Part shown: positions 45,916 to 55,201 of the stretch, in pieces
How the letters are laid out: each line of letters opens with the position of its first letter
Position numbering within the stretch: the first letter of the stretch is position 1
Assembly (NCBI GenBank): GCA_018433085.1
Contig: JAHDRW010000030.1
Location: forward strand, 1 to 64,000
Length of the DNA stretch: 64,000 bases
Origin: Deltaproteobacteria bacterium
GTDB taxonomy: Bacteria; Desulfobacterota; Desulfomonilia; UBA1062
Direction: 5' to 3'
The notes under the pieces: model-generated
Told to the model about the DNA's origin: nothing
What the model saw: only the letters and a program-made list of their open reading frames with translations
Database searches by the model: none
Made by a program: the position numbers and the translations under genes

Positions 45916-46315
45916 CGTTCAGCGTGATAATGATGTCTTTGCCCAGCAGCTTGAGAATTACAATGACCAGGATGACGACGATCAACACCCCGATCACCGC
46001 ACCCAGCCCGTCTCCGCCTGCAAGCACGTCATCCGAGGCCTGGGCCAGGAGATGGATCTGGGAGGGCGTCATTTCCGAGAGCTTTGCCCTGACCTCTTCG
46101 GCCGAGAGCCCGTATGCCCGGAGCTTTTCCTGGACGAGCCTGTTTTCCAGAGCAAGCTGAACCTTTTCCACATCCTGTTGGATCAGGGTGTCGCCGGCAT
46201 CTCCGGAAAGGCCCTTCGAAGGGATCATGGCGGCCCACGCGGGAGACACGAGGAAGCCGATCATGTAGGCGGTAACGGTCAGCACGAGGACCCGGTTTCT
46301 CATCAACGATGTCAT
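45875..46315 (-). CDS. PA2779-family membrane protein
   Basis: 146 residues from the ATG at 46315 (AGGAGG upstream). A signal peptide ends in SPAWA, then comes a helical region (DVEKVQLALENRLVQEKLRAYGLSAEEV, in parts) with the AKLSEMTPSQIHLLAQ motif, and a C-terminal transmembrane helix (AVIGVLIVVILVIVILKLL). This is the PA2779 family layout, and the adjacent PA2778-type peptidase supports it. Function unknown. First gene of the overlapping trio. Confidence 0.82.
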   Translation of the reverse strand: MTSLMRNRVLVLTVTAYMIGFLVSPAWAAMIPSKGLSGDAGDTLIQQDVEKVQLALENRLVQEKLRAYGLSAEEVRAKLSEMTPSQIHLLAQASDDVLAGGDGLGAVIGVLIVVILVIVILKLLGKDIIITLNGEAADSAPRALFA

Positions 46316-46499
46316 TGTCTTACCTCCTCTTCTCAATTTTATCTCCAGATATCCCGCTTTTGCGCGGTATGTCAATCCTTCTTCCCTTATCCGCGAAGGA
46401 GGACGGGATGGACGGGCCTGCTTTCCCGTAAAGAGCGTGCGCGGGGAGCAGGATCACGGGGCGCGCCTTTTTTTGTTCACGCCGATGATTGTTCTGGTT

Positions 46500-46874
46500 T
46501 CACTTGATCATCCTGATGGTGAGAGGATACCGGTAGAGTTCGTTGTTGCTCGCCTTGACAGCGGCTATGATGGTGAGGACCAGATCCGCCACTACGATCA
46601 GCGCCACCACCGGATAAAAGAGGAACCCGATCAGCACGGGGGTGAAACCGATGGCGATGATGAGGGCGATAACGGCATAGATCGTCATGGATATCTGGAA
46701 ATTCATGGACTCCTTGCCCTGATCGTTGACGCTGGGGTACTTGTCCTTGGTGAACAGCCAAACAATGAACGGACCCAGGATATTCCCGAACGGAATGCCC
46801 AGCAGGACGATCAGTGCGGACAAATGGCTGATGATGGCCCAGGTCCGGGCCTTTTCGTCATGGATCATCTCCAT
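46500..46874 (-). CDS. DUF4870 (Tic20-like) membrane protein
   Basis: 124 residues; ATG behind GGAAGGAGAAG. Motifs of DUF4870 are clear: RTWAIISHLSALIVLLG, FGNILGPFIVWLFTKDKYP and DQGKESMNFQISMTIY, then two long membrane helices. Small inner-membrane protein of unknown function. Confidence 0.87.
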   Translation of the reverse strand: MEMIHDEKARTWAIISHLSALIVLLGIPFGNILGPFIVWLFTKDKYPSVNDQGKESMNFQISMTIYAVIALIIAIGFTPVLIGFLFYPVVALIVVADLVLTIIAAVKASNNELYRYPLTIRMIK

Positions 46875-47046
46875 CTTTCTTCTCCTTCCTTTTCTGATAC
46901 ATCTTCAATAGTATCTCCGCGGCCGAGAGCAAAGACGTATTTCAAGCACGAGGCAAGTATGTGATAAGAATGGCTGTGGACAGGATAGATCATATTGATA
47001 TTATAATACATGGAATAATCGACTCATGATGGAAAGGAATACTGTT

Positions 47047-47604
47047 ATGAGACAGAGCTGTCTGTTGTTCACTCTGGCGCTTCTCGGGTCCCTGAGCCTG
47101 TGCACCCCGGCGCAGGCCCTGGTGGGAGAGTTCTACCTCGGCGGCGGCGTCGGCAGGGCCACTTTGGAAGACGAGTTCACCGCTGACGATTTTAAGGAAG
47201 ACGACACGGCGTTCAAGGCATTCACCGGGTATCGTCTCACCCTGCTGCCTGTTCTCGACTTCGCGGTGGAGGCCGGCTACCGGGACCTCGGCGATCCAGG
47301 AGACACCGTGGCGGGGCAGAGCATCGACGCCGGTCTCACGGGGTACGACCTGGCGGGCCTGGTGATCACATCGATCGGGCCGGTGGACCTCTTCCTGAAG
47401 GCGGGCGGGATGAATTACGACTACGAGCTGGAGTTCTCCGGGGCCGGGGAAGACCGGGATTATGACGGAACCGCCGCACTGTACGGGGCGGGCGTGGGGG
47501 TGCGCTTCTGGAAGCTCGGCGCCCGGGTCGAGTACGAATACATCGACGTGGATGAGCTCGAGAGGTCGAGCACGTACTGGCTCAGCCTCTACCTCAGGTT
47601 CTGA
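47047..47604 (+). CDS. Outer-membrane beta-barrel protein
   Basis: 185 residues. The ATG at 47047 has GGAAAGGA upstream; the two ATGs at 47026/47029 have none. A signal peptide (LFTLALLGSLSLCTPAQA) is followed by alternating strands typical of eight-stranded OmpA/Ail-like barrels: FYLGGGVGRA, AFTGYRL, VEAGYRDLG, AALYGAGVGVRF, ARVEYEYIDV and the C-terminal LSLYLRF ending in Phe. Function unknown. A TATAAT at 46998-47003 is a candidate -10, with no good -35. Confidence 0.82.
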   Translation: MRQSCLLFTLALLGSLSLCTPAQALVGEFYLGGGVGRATLEDEFTADDFKEDDTAFKAFTGYRLTLLPVLDFAVEAGYRDLGDPGDTVAGQSIDAGLTGYDLAGLVITSIGPVDLFLKAGGMNYDYELEFSGAGEDRDYDGTAALYGAGVGVRFWKLGARVEYEYIDVDELERSSTYWLSLYLRF

Positions 47605-47617
47605 CCTTTTTCGCCGG

Positions 47618-48247
47618 CTACTGGCGGTCACGGGCCGTCGGCAGGGTGGCGACGGCCTGTGCTATCTCCCTGCTCAGGCCTGCGATCAGCTCGCTGTGGG
47701 CTGAGACGAGCGACGTGTAGTCATCGCCGGCCACGGGCTCCACGAACCTGGACCTGCGGCTCTGGACCGTCCGGCCGTCTCCGGCTTCGACAAGGGACCA
47801 TTCGGCGTCCAGAACGGCCCGGCCTCCGAGACTTCCCTCCAGGCGGTTCACCCGGACCTGCAGCCGGTAGTCCAGGGGTCTGGATCGTCCTGCGGGCAGG
47901 GTTTTCACCACGTCCGCGCAGGTCAGCGACTCCAGGTTCTGCGCGACGACCCGGGCGATGTTCTCATCGAGCGGCTCTGCCCACTGGTTGAACTCCGAGA
48001 TGGCGAGCTCGTTTCTGCCTGTCCGGACCATGATCTGGCGCCGGTCGAGATACGAGGGCACCTCGACCGGACGCATGCCGATGGTCATGCACGCCTTTCC
48101 TGTCCCGTCGCTGTCCCCGGTCCGGGCCGCGGGCTCCAGGAGGTAGTAGGCGGGGGGCTGCGTGGTTGCGCACCCGCCAAGGCTGAGCGCCGGCCCGAGC
48201 GCGACTGCCATGATGACGAGCAGCACCGGTTGCATCGGAATCTTCAT
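47618..48247 (-). CDS. PqiC-like ABC-transport auxiliary lipoprotein
   Basis: 209 residues with lipobox LGGC and the PqiC/DUF330 pattern: YYLLEP near the mature N-terminus, VPSYLDRRQIMVRTG, ISEFNQWAEPLDENIARVVAQNL and VSAHSELIAGLSREIAQAV. The protein assists Mce-type lipid transport at the outer membrane. It is the last gene of the operon after the MlaD-like gene (14-bp gap). Confidence 0.87.
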   Translation of the reverse strand: MKIPMQPVLLVIMAVALGPALSLGGCATTQPPAYYLLEPAARTGDSDGTGKACMTIGMRPVEVPSYLDRRQIMVRTGRNELAISEFNQWAEPLDENIARVVAQNLESLTCADVVKTLPAGRSRPLDYRLQVRVNRLEGSLGGRAVLDAEWSLVEAGDGRTVQSRRSRFVEPVAGDDYTSLVSAHSELIAGLSREIAQAVATLPTARDRQ

Positions 48248-48261
48248 GCTTTTCCCCCTCC

Positions 48262-49230
48262 TTACTGACCGCCCTTGCCGCGGATGAGCGCCTCGGGATG
48301 CCGCTCGAGATAATCCGCCAGGTTGCGGATCGACTCTGCCGCGGCAGAGATCTCCTGCAATGTATCGCTCAACTGATAGACCACGGACGAGTCGCCGTCA
48401 GTGGCATCCCCGATCGAGCCGAAGGTCTGCTCGGCCTGCGACATGGCCGACTCCGTGGCGCGGGCCGTGCGATCGATCCCGGCCTGCATCGCCGTCACCC
48501 GGGAATCGATGTTCCTCACCAGTTGACGGGTCTCGGATATGGTTGCCTTGAGCTCCCCGGAGATGGGTTTCACCTGGCCGTCCACGTCCCGTATCAGGCT
48601 GCGAATGTCCGCCAGGGTGAGATTGAGCGAGGTGACGGTTTCCTTGAGCTCGGGTGACGTGGCCGCCTCCTCGATTCCCTCCACCGCGGAGATGAGCTTG
48701 GTGGCGAGCTCGTTTAAGGGGAGGTTCTCGATGGCCCTGGTGAACTGTTCGAGGCTGGAGGGGATGGTGGGTATCTCCGGATACCTGCTCTCCGTATCCA
48801 CCAGGCGAACGGGCTTGTCCGGGTAGAAATCCAGGGCGATGACGAGCTGGCCGGTCAGGACGTTCTGCATCTGGAGCTGGGCCTTGAGGCCCTTGTCGAC
48901 GAGCTGTCTGAAATACTGCTGCTGGGCCGACCTGCTCTGCGCACCGGTAATGGTCTGGGGATCGAGCTCGGCGAGCACGGGTATGCGGACCGATGCGGCG
49001 TCGGGGTCGAAACGAAGGCTGATATTTTTCACGGACCCGACCCTGACCCCCCTGAATACCACGGGCGCCCCTTCGTACAGTCCTTTCACCGACCCCTCGA
49101 AGTACATCACGTAGATTGGCCGCTGGGAAAAGTACTCCCCCGACCCGAAGAGGATGATGCCCGCCACCGCCAGGATGGCGGCTCCGATGACGAATGCGCC
49201 GATGAGTGTCTTGTTTATTTTTTCTTTCAT
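48262..49230 (-). CDS. MlaD-like MCE-domain protein
   Basis: 322 residues from the ATG at 49230. One membrane anchor (LIGAFVIGAAILAVAGIIL) is followed by an MCE domain (about 40-120; VMYFEGSVKGLYEGAPVVFRGVRVG in parts, NVLTGQLVIALDFYPD). The remaining 180 residues form long helices (coiled-coil stretches around SLNLTLADIRSLIRD and DSRVTAMQAGIDRTARA), as in PqiB/LetB-type or long MlaD proteins. It forms the periplasmic lipid conduit with the MlaE and MlaF proteins encoded upstream. Confidence 0.9.
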   Translation of the reverse strand: MKEKINKTLIGAFVIGAAILAVAGIILFGSGEYFSQRPIYVMYFEGSVKGLYEGAPVVFRGVRVGSVKNISLRFDPDAASVRIPVLAELDPQTITGAQSRSAQQQYFRQLVDKGLKAQLQMQNVLTGQLVIALDFYPDKPVRLVDTESRYPEIPTIPSSLEQFTRAIENLPLNELATKLISAVEGIEEAATSPELKETVTSLNLTLADIRSLIRDVDGQVKPISGELKATISETRQLVRNIDSRVTAMQAGIDRTARATESAMSQAEQTFGSIGDATDGDSSVVYQLSDTLQEISAAAESIRNLADYLERHPEALIRGKGGQ

Positions 49231-49286
49231 GTTTCTCTCTTTCAGGGACCTCTGTGACATATCATACGGGATTTGTCCCACCGATA

Positions 49287-50075
49287 TCATCCCTCCGGGG
49301 TGCTCTCCGGCCTCCCCCTGGTGAGGAATCTGCGGACCCTCGGATCCTCGGACTGCTCCAGAAGGACTCTGGGATTCCCCCATGCTATCATGGTCCTGTC
49401 GGCCGAGTCGAGAAAGATGGAGGTGTCCGCGATAGTGAAAATGCTTTCCAGATCGTGGGTGATGACCACGATGGTGGTATGGAGGTTCTCCCTGAGCTCC
49501 AGGATCAGCTCGTCCAGAAGCCGCGCGCTCACGGGATCCAGCCCTGCAGAGGGTTCGTCGAAAAAGAGGATTTCGGGGTCAAGGGCCATGGCCCGGGCCA
49601 GGGCCGCCCGCTTCATCATGCCCCCGCTGATCTCCGAGGGATAGGAGTTCTCGAAACCGGAGAGCCCCACCAGAGAGAGCTTGAAACTCACCAGGTCGCG
49701 GATTTCCCCGGATTTCAGGCCGGTGAATTCTTCCAGCGGCAGCGCCACGTTCTCGGCCAGGGTCATGGAGCTCCACAGTGCCCCCCGCTGGTAGAGGACG
49801 CCGATATGGCGAAGGATGTGCCTGCGGACATCCGGTTTGGTCTCCCAGAAGCTCGTACCGTCATAGAGCACGCGGCCCCGGGCAGGCTGGAGGAGCCCCA
49901 CCATGGCCTTCATGAGCGTGCTCTTGCCGCTCCCGCTTCCGCCCATGACCACGAAGATTTCTCCCTGTCTCACCTGGAAGCCAATGTCGCTGAGCACGGT
50001 GGTGCCGTCATAGGACACGGTCACGTCGTGTACCGAGATGGGGTGCTCGCGACCACGGTTCATATCCTTATTCAA
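49287..50075 (-). CDS. MlaF-like ABC transporter ATPase
   Basis: 262 residues. The likely start is TTG at 50075, four bases after GGAGG; the ATG at 50063 is too far from that site. Walker A GGSGSGKS, signature ISGGMMKRAALARA (the MlaF-type SGGM), Walker B ILFFDEPSAGLDP and ITHD are intact. It energises retrograde or anterograde phospholipid transport. It lies 16 bp after the permease gene. Confidence 0.9.
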   Translation of the reverse strand: MNKDMNRGREHPISVHDVTVSYDGTTVLSDIGFQVRQGEIFVVMGGSGSGKSTLMKAMVGLLQPARGRVLYDGTSFWETKPDVRRHILRHIGVLYQRGALWSSMTLAENVALPLEEFTGLKSGEIRDLVSFKLSLVGLSGFENSYPSEISGGMMKRAALARAMALDPEILFFDEPSAGLDPVSARLLDELILELRENLHTTIVVITHDLESIFTIADTSIFLDSADRTMIAWGNPRVLLEQSEDPRVRRFLTRGRPESTPEG

Positions 50076-50091
50076 GATGCCTCCATCTCTT

Positions 50092-51261
50092 TTAGATCCA
50101 CAACGCATTGGTGATGACGGCAAAGACCCCGTCCGCCACCACAATGAACACGATCCCGGCAACCACGGACCTCGTGGTTGCCTCGCCCACCGCTGACGCG
50201 CTCCTGCCGCAGCGCATTCCGTAGAAACACCCCGATATGGCGATGATGATGCCGAAGACGATGCTCTTGGATAGGCCGATCCCGAACTGGGTGAGGGTCA
50301 GGGCCGCACGGGTCTGGTCCAGATACTGGGGAAGCGAGAGATCGAACATGCTCACCCCGACGAGCGCCCCGCCCAGGATGCCGATGAGATCGGCGTAGAT
50401 GGTGAGCAGGGGCATCATCACCACCAGCGCGATCATTCGGGGCAGTACCAGAAACTCCATGGGATCGATCCCCCACGTCCTGAAGGCGTCGATTTCCTCG
50501 TTGGTTTCCATGGTGCCCAGGTGCGCGGCAAAGGCGGCGCCGGTGCGGCCCATCATAATGATTGCGGTCATCATGGGCCCCATCTCCCGGGCCATGGCGA
50601 TGCCCACTACATCGGCGATGTAGACCTGGGCCTCGAACATCTTGAGCTGGACCGCGCCCACGAACGCCAGAATGACTCCCACCAGGGCGCTGATGAGAAA
50701 GATGATGGGCAGTGCGTTGGGCCCGCTCTGCTGCAGCACGTGCACGAGCTCGGTCAACCGGAAGCGAGCCCTGCCCCGGGCGAGGCGCGCCAGGGAAAGG
50801 GCGGCGCTTCCGATGAATTCCAGGAGGTCGAAAAAAGACCGGGAGAAGTCGATGGAACGCTCTCCGGCCAGGTCAAGGAAGGTTCGGCCCGGTTCCGGCC
50901 TTTTTGCATCCATCCTCCCGCCGAAGGCCGCGGCCAGACGGAGCAGCCGCTGAACACCCGGGGGAAGCCCCTGCGGGTCCGCCTGGATACCGCGGCGCTC
51001 GCATTCCCGGAAGAACGCCGCGAGAAAGGTCGCAAGCGAGCTGTCCCAGGATACGATCTCCGAGGCATCGAACACGGCGTGCCGGATACCGGAGAGGTCG
51101 CCCGCACGGTCCAGAACGTCCTGCGCTCCGGGCAGGGGTTCCCCCATCCTCCAGATCCCCGCAACCCGGATCAGGATCGTGTCCTCCCCCCGGCGGCCCG
51201 GACTCGCGGAGCCGAATATCACTGGTTTGTTTTCAGTATCCGCCATCTTATTTTCATGCAT
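50092..51261 (-). CDS. MlaE-family lipid ABC permease with N-terminal STAS-like extension
   Basis: 389 residues, about 120 more than plain MlaE. The first 110-120 residues look like a soluble STAS-type domain (GDLSGIRHAVFDASEIVSWDSSLA, in parts), as in a subgroup of MlaE permeases. The permease part has the family motifs FGAVQ-like FVGAVQLKMFEAQVYIAD, AMAREMGPMMTAIIMMGRTGAAF, MKVTEEIDA-like METNEEIDAF and LPRMIA. First gene of the four-gene operon. Confidence 0.9.
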   Translation of the reverse strand: MHENKMADTENKPVIFGSASPGRRGEDTILIRVAGIWRMGEPLPGAQDVLDRAGDLSGIRHAVFDASEIVSWDSSLATFLAAFFRECERRGIQADPQGLPPGVQRLLRLAAAFGGRMDAKRPEPGRTFLDLAGERSIDFSRSFFDLLEFIGSAALSLARLARGRARFRLTELVHVLQQSGPNALPIIFLISALVGVILAFVGAVQLKMFEAQVYIADVVGIAMAREMGPMMTAIIMMGRTGAAFAAHLGTMETNEEIDAFRTWGIDPMEFLVLPRMIALVVMMPLLTIYADLIGILGGALVGVSMFDLSLPQYLDQTRAALTLTQFGIGLSKSIVFGIIIAISGCFYGMRCGRSASAVGEATTRSVVAGIVFIVVADGVFAVITNALWI

Positions 51262-51602
51262 ACCGTATTCTCTTCCATGGGTAAACCACCTTTCCTCCTA
51301 TCGCGATGTGCAAACCGCCACCAACAGAACGTCCTCCGGGATGGTTATCCCGGCACAGAGGCCCGGCAACGGGGTGTTGGGGTGATGCTCATCCCGGACA
51401 CCGCATCTCCGGTCGGTCCTGCCGTATGGTTCTGCTTGATTCCTGTTGCTTTTCTCGCGAGCCTGTCCATATAATCCGCAGCCAGGATTGTGCGGCTCGA
51501 AGAGACAGCAGATACCGGTTGCGCCGGTGACCGGCCTGATGAAAGAGCCTGAGAAAAAGGGCCCACCTGTATGGGGTGAGCAACTCGTAAGGAGAGGCAA
51601 CT

Positions 51603-51977
51603 GTGGAAAGACCCAATCCGTGTCTTACGTGTGGGGCGTGTTGTGCGTATTATCGGGCATCGTTTTACTGGGCAGAGGCGGATGATGAAACACCCGGAGG
51701 GGTTCCGGTCGCTCTGACCCGGAAGCTCAACGAGCACAGGCGGGTGATGATCGGGTGCGAGGGAAGCAAGCCCCGGTGTATAGCCCTGGAAGGAACCGTC
51801 GGCGAGCAGGTCTGCTGCACTATCTATGAGAGGCGCTCCTCGGTCTGCCGCGAATTCGAGGCATCCTGGATCAACGGGAAGCCCAACGAGCGGTGCGACG
51901 CAGCCCGGATTGCCTGGGGACTCGCCCCGCTCGAGCCGGATGCCTGGGACTTCCCGAATCTGCCCCGGGCGGCCTGA
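51603..51977 (+). CDS. YkgJ-family cysteine-cluster protein
   Basis: 124 residues from a GTG start behind AAGGAGAGG. Cysteines follow the YkgJ (zinc- or iron-chelating) pattern: CLTCGACCAYY near the N-terminus, then KPRCIAL, VCCTIYERR, VCREF and CDAAR. Function unknown; it may bind a metal or Fe-S cluster. Confidence 0.87.
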   Translation: MERPNPCLTCGACCAYYRASFYWAEADDETPGGVPVALTRKLNEHRRVMIGCEGSKPRCIALEGTVGEQVCCTIYERRSSVCREFEASWINGKPNERCDAARIAWGLAPLEPDAWDFPNLPRAA

Positions 51978-52399
51978 GCCGGGAGCGGCCGCCGGGCATC
52001 CACTGCCCGCAATCCTTTGCCGCCCGGAAGCCGGGCCCTGATATCGGCAGACTGCCTGCCGAGAGTCTCTGCCTGCCGGTCCGCAGCGTCACCCATAGGG
52101 GAAGGCCCCGGCAGATTCCTCGAAAACCTTTCTGCTTCCGGCTTCGGCTGCATACGCATAGTATCCGGGAGCGAAATCCGCACGCGAATATCCACACACG
52201 GATATCAAGAAATCAAATTCCTTTTCCGATGGCTTAGCCTGTGGGCACCTGGAACGGATCACCGGGCACGCGGAAACGGGCTGGCGGGTGTTCGCCGGCC
52301 GGAACCGGGAACAGGATGGCCGTTGCGACGGGAAGCCTGTGTCGACGAGGGTCCTTGAAAAAATATCACGCGATTGCAGAGGATGGGTAGGTATCGGGA
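51978..52399. other. Intergenic region before the chemoreceptor pseudogene
   Basis: About 420 bases. No gene, RNA or strong promoter recognised. TCAA...CCGAT near 52208-52232 is a poor match to a flagellar sigma-28 promoter. Confidence 0.4.
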
Positions 52400-53665
52400 A
52401 TGCTGAAGGACCTTGGTATCAAAGCAAAACTTGCAATACTGGTAACCGGCGCGATCATTGTCGTGCTGATAGCGGCGACAAGCATCTGCTTTCTGAATTT
52501 CCAGAAAGAGCTCAAGAGAATCGCCCAGGCGAATCAGGAGACGAGGATACAGGTGTTTTGGGACCTCTTGAGGCAGAAGGGAGCGGAATTCCGGATCGAG
52601 GGCGACAGGCTGATGATCGGCGATTACGTGATCAACGGCAATCATGAGCTGCCCGATAAGGTTCAGGAGATCTGCGGCGGAACCGCCACCGTATTCATGC
52701 ACGATGAGCGGGTCGCCACCAACGTGAGGAAGGGCGACAAAACCAGGGCCGTGGGCACGACCCTGAAAGGGGTGGCCTACGACACCGTTTCCCGGGAGCA
52801 CCGTACCAGGGACGTGGACAGCGCGACCCAGGAGGTGGCCACGGGCGGCCAGGGCCTGTCCCAGGCGACCCAGGAGCAGGCTGCGGCCATTGAACAGGTA
52901 GCGGCCACCATCGAGGAAATGACCGCCTCCATCAAGAACAACGCCCTGAACGCGGACAAGGGCCGTGAGATGGCGCTGACCATGGTAAATATGGCCAGCA
53001 CGAGCGGCAATGCCTCCCAGCGGCTCATGGAGGCCATGGACGAGATATCGGTTGCCTCCAGAAGGGTCGGGGATATCATTACGACCGCCAACGAGGTGGC
53101 GTTCCAGACCAATCTCCTTGCGCTCAACGCCGCCGTGGAAGCCGCCCGTGCCGGTGAGCACGGGGAAGAGTTTGCCGTGGTCGCCGAAGAGGTGAGGGCG
53201 CTTGCCCGGCGTTCCGCCGAGGCGGCCAATGAGATCAAGGGCCTTATCGAGGACACGGTGCAGAAGGTCAACGCCGGAGACGAAATCGTCCGGAACTCGG
53301 TGGAGTCGCTCAACCAGATCATCGCCAACATCAACGATCTCTCCCGGAATATGGATGAGATCGCTGCGGCGTAGGGCGAGCAGGCTACCGGTGTGGACGA
53401 GGTCAATCGTGCGCTCGCTCAGATCGACGGCACCACCCAGCAGAACGCATCCATCGTGGAGGAGCTGGCAATGACCTCCGACGCCCTGCGCTCCGAAGCC
53501 GGACAGCTTGCCGACCCGGTGGAGCAGTTCCGGGTCTCGGATGCAACCCGGACAGTGCCCTCCGGGCAGACGCGTCAGGGGAAGGGAAGGTCCCGGCATA
53601 CCGGGAGAGCCGTATCCCCGGGCGCGTATCCTCGGACGTTCGGAAGAACCGGGATGCTGATATGA
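52400..53665 (+). pseudogene. Methyl-accepting chemotaxis protein, internally deleted and stopped
   Basis: The frame opens with a transmembrane helix ([16 protein letters not shown]) and a Cache-like sensor up to [12 protein letters not shown], about residue 132. It then jumps straight into the methylated-helix region ([15 protein letters not shown]), so the end of the Cache domain, the second membrane helix and HAMP are missing. The signalling tip ([20 protein letters not shown], in part) is intact. An in-frame TAG at 53372 interrupts the usual IAAASxEQ motif (AAA-stop-GEQATG); TCG to TAG would explain it. The same frame continues to TGA at 53663 with the C-terminal adaptation helices. A receptor without TM2/HAMP and with a truncated second helix should not signal. 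Confidence 0.8.
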
Positions 53666-53869
53666 CGACCGGAGGTTTTGAGGAGTTTTAGGAAAGAAGG
53701 CTCATTGCGGGGGTCCGTTCAAACCGGAACAGCCCACATGCCGTGAACCGTGAGGGGAAAGCCCGCCAGGGGCGATGACACACGGCATGCGGTGCGTGTA
53801 TCAGATGCGGATACCGGCGCTCGCCGGTATCCTCCCGAAGGGCGGGCCCTGGTCGGACACACATGCCTC

Positions 53870-54226
53870 CTATGCCGACTTGCGCGAGAGCTTTTTGAGC
53901 CGGTTGATCCGCCGGCGGAGGATCTCCGCCCGTGACTTGTCCTGGACGGATTTTTTCTCCTCGCGCAGCTCGACGATCTTTTTTTTGATTTCCTGCCTGG
54001 TCAGCTCGGCTTTCGGCTCGGCCTTCTTCTTTTTGGCAGGAAGATCGTCATTGATGCCTCTGGCCTTTTTTATGAACGCCACGAGCTCGTCCTTCTTCAT
54101 GTCGCTGACAGCGATCTCGGTGTGCTCGTGGGGGATGGCCAGGGCAATCTCCCTGAGGTCCTTGACCGTCATCTTTTCGAGGGGTTTGTTCTCTCTGGCC
54201 GGATGGTTCTTATGTTCTTCCGTCAT
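53870..54226 (-). CDS. Small Rho-N (SAP-like) domain protein
   Basis: 118 residues from ATG 54226 (AAGGAGG upstream). Residues 18-55 match the N-terminal helical RNA/DNA-binding domain of Rho factor: MTVKDLREIALAI and AVSDMKKDELVAFIKKARG. The C-terminal half is very basic and helical (KKKKAEPKAELTRQEIKKKI and onward) with RRRINRLKKL. It probably binds nucleic acid; no other Rho domain is present. Confidence 0.75.
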   Translation of the reverse strand: MTEEHKNHPARENKPLEKMTVKDLREIALAIPHEHTEIAVSDMKKDELVAFIKKARGINDDLPAKKKKAEPKAELTRQEIKKKIVELREEKKSVQDKSRAEILRRRINRLKKLSRKSA

Positions 54227-54439
54227 GTTTTCCTCCTTCCTCATATTAAGAATAATGAAAAATGTCCTGCGCATCGGGCCGCGATCCTTACCAGGTCTGA
54301 TGGAAGGGATCGCGTCGCGCCGGGAATAATGAAATTGTATATGAATGGACTATCCCAGACAACTGAAAAAAGCACGGGAGCTTACAGGAAAAACTGGCGT
54401 TCCTTACCCTTCGGAAAGGAAGGCGGTCTCAAAGGGCGA

Positions 54440-55201
54440 TCACTGGTTTTCAATCTCTACGGGTTCGTTGTGGAGCTCGTAGTCGAAGGCAAGGAAGACC
54501 TGCCGGGGCAGGAAGCTGTAGATGTGCGTCATGAACTGACTCGCCTTTGCGAGGGAGGATTTCGGGACAAAGACGATATCGTACGCCCTGAGCCGGTAAT
54601 CTTCGAACGCGAGTCTGCCCTTGAGCGCCCTGCTCAGGTTCACCCGGCGGGAAACGGGCCGCAGGTCGGGCCCCCGGCTGATGATGACCACCTCGGATAT
54701 GTCGGCGTCGGGCTTGAAACCGCCCGCCATGAACACGGCCTGGAGGGCGTTCATCCGCTCTTTGAGGTGGATGACCCGGGGAGAGTATACCTCTCCTCCC
54801 ACATAGATCTTCTGGTCGTTGAAGGACCTGACGAACACCGTGATCATCGCCTGATCGAGCAGGAGGGAGTATTTCTGGGTGAGAAGGGTGTCCAGTTGGG
54901 ACGGGGTGAACCCCGCGGCCCTCACCTCATCGATCATCTGCAGCGATATCATGCCGTCCGGCCTGACGGTGACGGTCTCGTTGAGGTTGGGGTTATAGAA
55001 GAATTTGATTTCCAGGGTGTCGTACGGCTGGAGGATGTATTCGTCGATGATCCCTGTGCCCGGGGGCGGTGCGGGCAGGCGGGGGGATGCCGGTTGATGG
55101 GAACACCCGGCGAGACAGATCACAAGGGCGGCAAGCAGGAAGGCTGCCGCTGCCGAGCCGCCGACAGATGACCGAGCAGTCCGGTTATCCTTCGCGATCA
55201 T
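54440..55201 (-). CDS. Polysaccharide export (Wza-like) outer-membrane lipoprotein
   Basis: 253 residues with lipobox LAGC. The polysaccharide-export domain begins at YILQPYDTLEIKFFYNPNLN, continues with VRPDGMISLQMIDEVRAAG and then an SLBB-like domain (YVGGEVYSPRVIHL, ALQAVFMAGGF). It would form the outer-membrane exit for exopolysaccharide or capsule. No glycosyltransferase, Wzc or polymerase genes are adjacent. A link with the PEP-CTERM/exosortase system is possible but not shown here. Confidence 0.87.
   Translation of the reverse strand: MIAKDNRTARSSVGGSAAAAFLLAALVICLAGCSHQPASPRLPAPPPGTGIIDEYILQPYDTLEIKFFYNPNLNETVTVRPDGMISLQMIDEVRAAGFTPSQLDTLLTQKYSLLLDQAMITVFVRSFNDQKIYVGGEVYSPRVIHLKERMNALQAVFMAGGFKPDADISEVVIISRGPDLRPVSRRVNLSRALKGRLAFEDYRLRAYDIVFVPKSSLAKASQFMTHIYSFLPRQVFLAFDYELHNEPVEIENQ

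Noticed and set aside
53372-53374. TAG in the chemoreceptor read as pyrrolysine or readthrough
   Set aside because: TAG is the ordinary stop of other genes here (for example rpoA and the ECF ATPase), the position is a Ser in the family, and the gene has another inactivating deletion.
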